From contig CAZAFM010000105.1 in assembly GCA_964484395.1 (NCBI GenBank), forward strand, positions 1-6,398: a stretch of DNA of 6,398 bases, written 5' to 3'. Within the stretch, counting starts at the first letter, position 1, and every line of letters starts with the position of its first letter. This document shows, in pieces, positions 4,813 to 6,398 of this stretch. Both the position numbers and the translations under genes were made by a program. Origin of the DNA: CAZAFM01 sp964484395 (lineage in GTDB: Bacteria; Campylobacterota; Campylobacteria; Campylobacterales; CAZAFM01). Below the pieces are notes generated by a model. The model saw only the letters and a program-made list of their open reading frames with translations, was not told the origin of the DNA and did no database searches.

Positions 4813-6192
4813 ATGGAGATAGCACATATTCAAAGCCTAGAAAATATAGTAGGCAAGGAGAACTGCCTAAGTGACAAGGCTCACTTAATAGCCTATAGCT
4901 ATGATGCAACCCGTGAGCGGTATGAGCCTGAGGTAGTGGTCTTTCCAAAAGATGAGAGTGATGTATGTGGTATTCTAAAATACTGCAATGAACATAAAAT
5001 ACCAATAGTCCCTAGGGGCGCAGGAAGTGGCTTTACTGGAGGTTCTCTGCCAGTTAGAGGTGGAGTGATACTTGCGTTTGAAAAGTATATGAACAAAATC
5101 ACTGAAATAGATATGCAAAACCTAGTTGCAGTAGTAGAGCCGGGTGTTATAAATATGGACTTGCAAAAAGCCGTTGAAGAAAAAGGACTTTTCTATCCAC
5201 CAGATCCGGCAAGTCAAGACTACTCTACTTTGGGTGGAAATGTGAGTGAAAACGCCGGTGGTATGAGAGCTAGTAAGTATGGGATTACTAAAGATTATGT
5301 AATGGCATTAAGGGCGGTTTTGCCAAATGGTGAAGTCATAAGAGCTGGTAAAAGAACTATCAAAGATGTCGCAGGTTATAACATAGCAGGGATTTTGATA
5401 GCTAGTGAGGGAAGTCTAGCGGTTATTACTGAGATAACTCTAAAACTCCTACCAAAGCCAAAATACAAAAAAAGCGCAATGGGAGTTTTTCCAACTATTG
5501 AGCTAGCGATGAATGCTGTATATAGAACATTTGCAGCTGGAATTACTCCTGTTGCTATGGAGTTTCTTGACAACTTAACAATAAGAGCCGTTGAAGATAG
5601 GTTCAACAAAGGACTTCCAAAAGATGCTGGAGCTATTCTTATAAGTGATGTAGATGGAAGTATGATTCAAGCAGTTGAGCAAGACTTGCAAGCCCTTGAA
5701 GAGATATTTAGAGATAATGGGTGTAGTGAGTTTAGGGTGGCTAAAGATGAAGATGAAGCTAAAAATATCTGGTTTGCTAGACGGAACGCCTCTCAGTCTA
5801 TAACAATCTATGGCAGCAAAAAACTAAATGAGGATATAACAGTCCCAAGAAGCAAACTTCCTGAACTTTTAGAAAAAATAGCTGAAGTTGGAAGAAAATA
5901 TAATATACAGATACCATGCTTCGGTCATACTGGAGATGGGAATGTACACACAAATGTAATGGTAGATAGAGACGACCCAAAATCTGTTGAAATTGGGCAT
6001 GAAGCAATAGAAGAGATATTTAAAATCACAGTAGATATGGGTGGAACTCTTAGTGGGGAGCATGGTATAGGACTATCTAAGGCTCCTTTTATGAATCTAG
6101 CCTTTAGTGAAGCTGAGATAGAGCTTTTTAGATCAATAAAAAAAGCCTTTGACCCAAACAACATCCTAAATCCGGGGAAGATGGGGATTTAG
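4813..6192 (+). CDS. glcD: FAD-linked oxidase, glycolate/D-lactate dehydrogenase subunit GlcD
   Basis: A 459-residue flavoprotein of the PCMH (vanillyl-alcohol oxidase) superfamily. The FAD-binding half (about 38-215) has PRGAGSGFTGGSLP (67-80), the PPDPASQ loop (129-135) and GGNVSENAGGMRA (141-153). The C-terminal substrate half has HTGDGNVH (372-379) and SGEHGIG (414-420), the His-containing motifs that hold substrate and metal in GlcD and D-lactate dehydrogenases. It ends with the typical FDPNNILNPGK. No cysteine cluster for an iron-sulphur centre is present. Family role: oxidises glycolate or D-lactate to glyoxylate or pyruvate and passes electrons toward quinone. E. coli GlcD needs GlcE and GlcF; neither is in the window. 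ATG with AAGGA 7 bases upstream, 15 bases after the pgbA-like stop, so cotranscribed. The substrate (D-lactate, glycolate or another D-2-hydroxy acid) is not readable. Confidence 0.9.
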   Translation: MEIAHIQSLENIVGKENCLSDKAHLIAYSYDATRERYEPEVVVFPKDESDVCGILKYCNEHKIPIVPRGAGSGFTGGSLPVRGGVILAFEKYMNKITEIDMQNLVAVVEPGVINMDLQKAVEEKGLFYPPDPASQDYSTLGGNVSENAGGMRASKYGITKDYVMALRAVLPNGEVIRAGKRTIKDVAGYNIAGILIASEGSLAVITEITLKLLPKPKYKKSAMGVFPTIELAMNAVYRTFAAGITPVAMEFLDNLTIRAVEDRFNKGLPKDAGAILISDVDGSMIQAVEQDLQALEEIFRDNGCSEFRVAKDEDEAKNIWFARRNASQSITIYGSKKLNEDITVPRSKLPELLEKIAEVGRKYNIQIPCFGHTGDGNVHTNVMVDRDDPKSVEIGHEAIEEIFKITVDMGGTLSGEHGIGLSKAPFMNLAFSEAEIELFRSIKKAFDPNNILNPGKMGI

Positions 6193-6203
6193 GTAGAGAG
6201 AAA

Positions 6204-6326
6204 TTAATAAAGCTCTATTCTGAGTCTTTTACCAAGTGCAGAAGCTACATTTTCAAGTGTAGTAAGCATACCTTCTTCTCTTAAAAAATCTTCAAAATCA
6301 CTTCCTATATGCTTATTACCATTGAT
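6204..6326 (-). pseudogene. XRE-family antitoxin remnant with internal deletion
   Basis: The minus strand encodes about 40 residues before TAA. The first part, NKHIGSDFEDFLREEG, is the N-terminal signature of XRE antitoxins that begin 'IGSsFDDFLkEEGi'. The second part, TTLENVASALGKRLRIEL, is the C-terminal signature of the same family ('TLerAarALGkrLrIEL'). In intact proteins of about 90-100 residues these are separated by about 50 residues holding the helix-turn-helix; here they are joined in frame at Met-Leu. There is no in-frame start: the expected ATG position reads ATC, and the frame closes upstream at TAG 6345-6347. So both an internal deletion and start loss are visible. Such antitoxins normally follow a RelE/HigB/Gp49-type toxin gene; the 72 bases upstream hold only short broken frames. 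It lies 11 bases past the convergent glcD stop. Confidence 0.65.
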
Positions 6327-6398
6327 CCTAAATCCTTCAAAAAACTAGACCAACTATAAGCACTTCATTCATCTCTATCTTATTTTCTCCCACTCAAG

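Noticed and set aside
4811..5102. Minus-strand open frames opposite glcD, and similar ones opposite csd3 and the dehydrogenase
   Set aside because: They lie wholly inside strong genes, have low-complexity composition typical of antisense frames and no ribosome sites.
6194..6217. Hairpin TAGAG/CTCTA just after glcD as a terminator
   Set aside because: Only a 5-base stem with a long loop and no following T run on the plus strand; not enough to call.
6345..6398. Toxin gene fragment upstream of the antitoxin remnant
   Set aside because: Minus-strand frames here are closed within a few codons (longest about 18) and show no toxin motif I recognise; cannot be named.

Overview
The window is AT-rich DNA that reads as chromosome of a Campylobacterota (epsilonproteobacterial) species, perhaps a free-living Sulfurimonas- or Sulfurovum-like lineage. 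The evidence is the gene content and order. A Csd3-type M23 endopeptidase, a PgbA_N-domain protein and a GlcD-type FAD oxidase lie together, as I recall for H. pylori HP0506-HP0509 and C. jejuni Cj1215-Cj1213. A carboxyspermidine-dehydrogenase-type enzyme, typical of the alternative polyamine pathway used by this group, is next to them. The genus is not determined.

The layout is two divergent transcription units with a 182-base control region between them (3824-4005). Leftward, on the minus strand, runs csd3, a Nudix hydrolase, carboxyspermidine dehydrogenase, a degenerate GGDEF-like protein and a small HMA metal-binding protein. Spacing is an 11-base overlap, then gaps of 42, 2 and 29 bases, so it looks like one operon with a possible internal promoter before the dehydrogenase. 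Rightward run pgbA-like and glcD, 15 bases apart. The control region holds candidate -10 boxes for both directions and a perfect 6-base inverted repeat between them.

The genes combine cell-wall remodelling (csd3 and perhaps the PgbA-like secreted protein), nucleotide-sugar or nucleotide-diphosphate clean-up (Nudix), spermidine synthesis (dehydrogenase), copper or other soft-metal handling (HMA protein) and 2-hydroxy-acid oxidation (glcD). The first two can be linked through envelope growth; the others look like operon-mates of convenience.

The edges are less ordinary. At the right end, 11 bases past glcD and convergent with it, is a broken XRE-family antitoxin: its N-terminal and C-terminal signature motifs are joined in frame with the whole helix-turn-helix region missing. 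At the left end, a 34-codon open frame and an imperfect hairpin overlap downstream of the HMA gene; neither is secure. I see no rRNA, tRNA, CRISPR array or intact mobile element. No undescribed system is evident. The most notable items are the antitoxin remnant, the GGDEF-like protein stripped of its active site, the PgbA homologue without the plasminogen-binding C-terminal lysine, and a Nudix box with a reversed charge pair.
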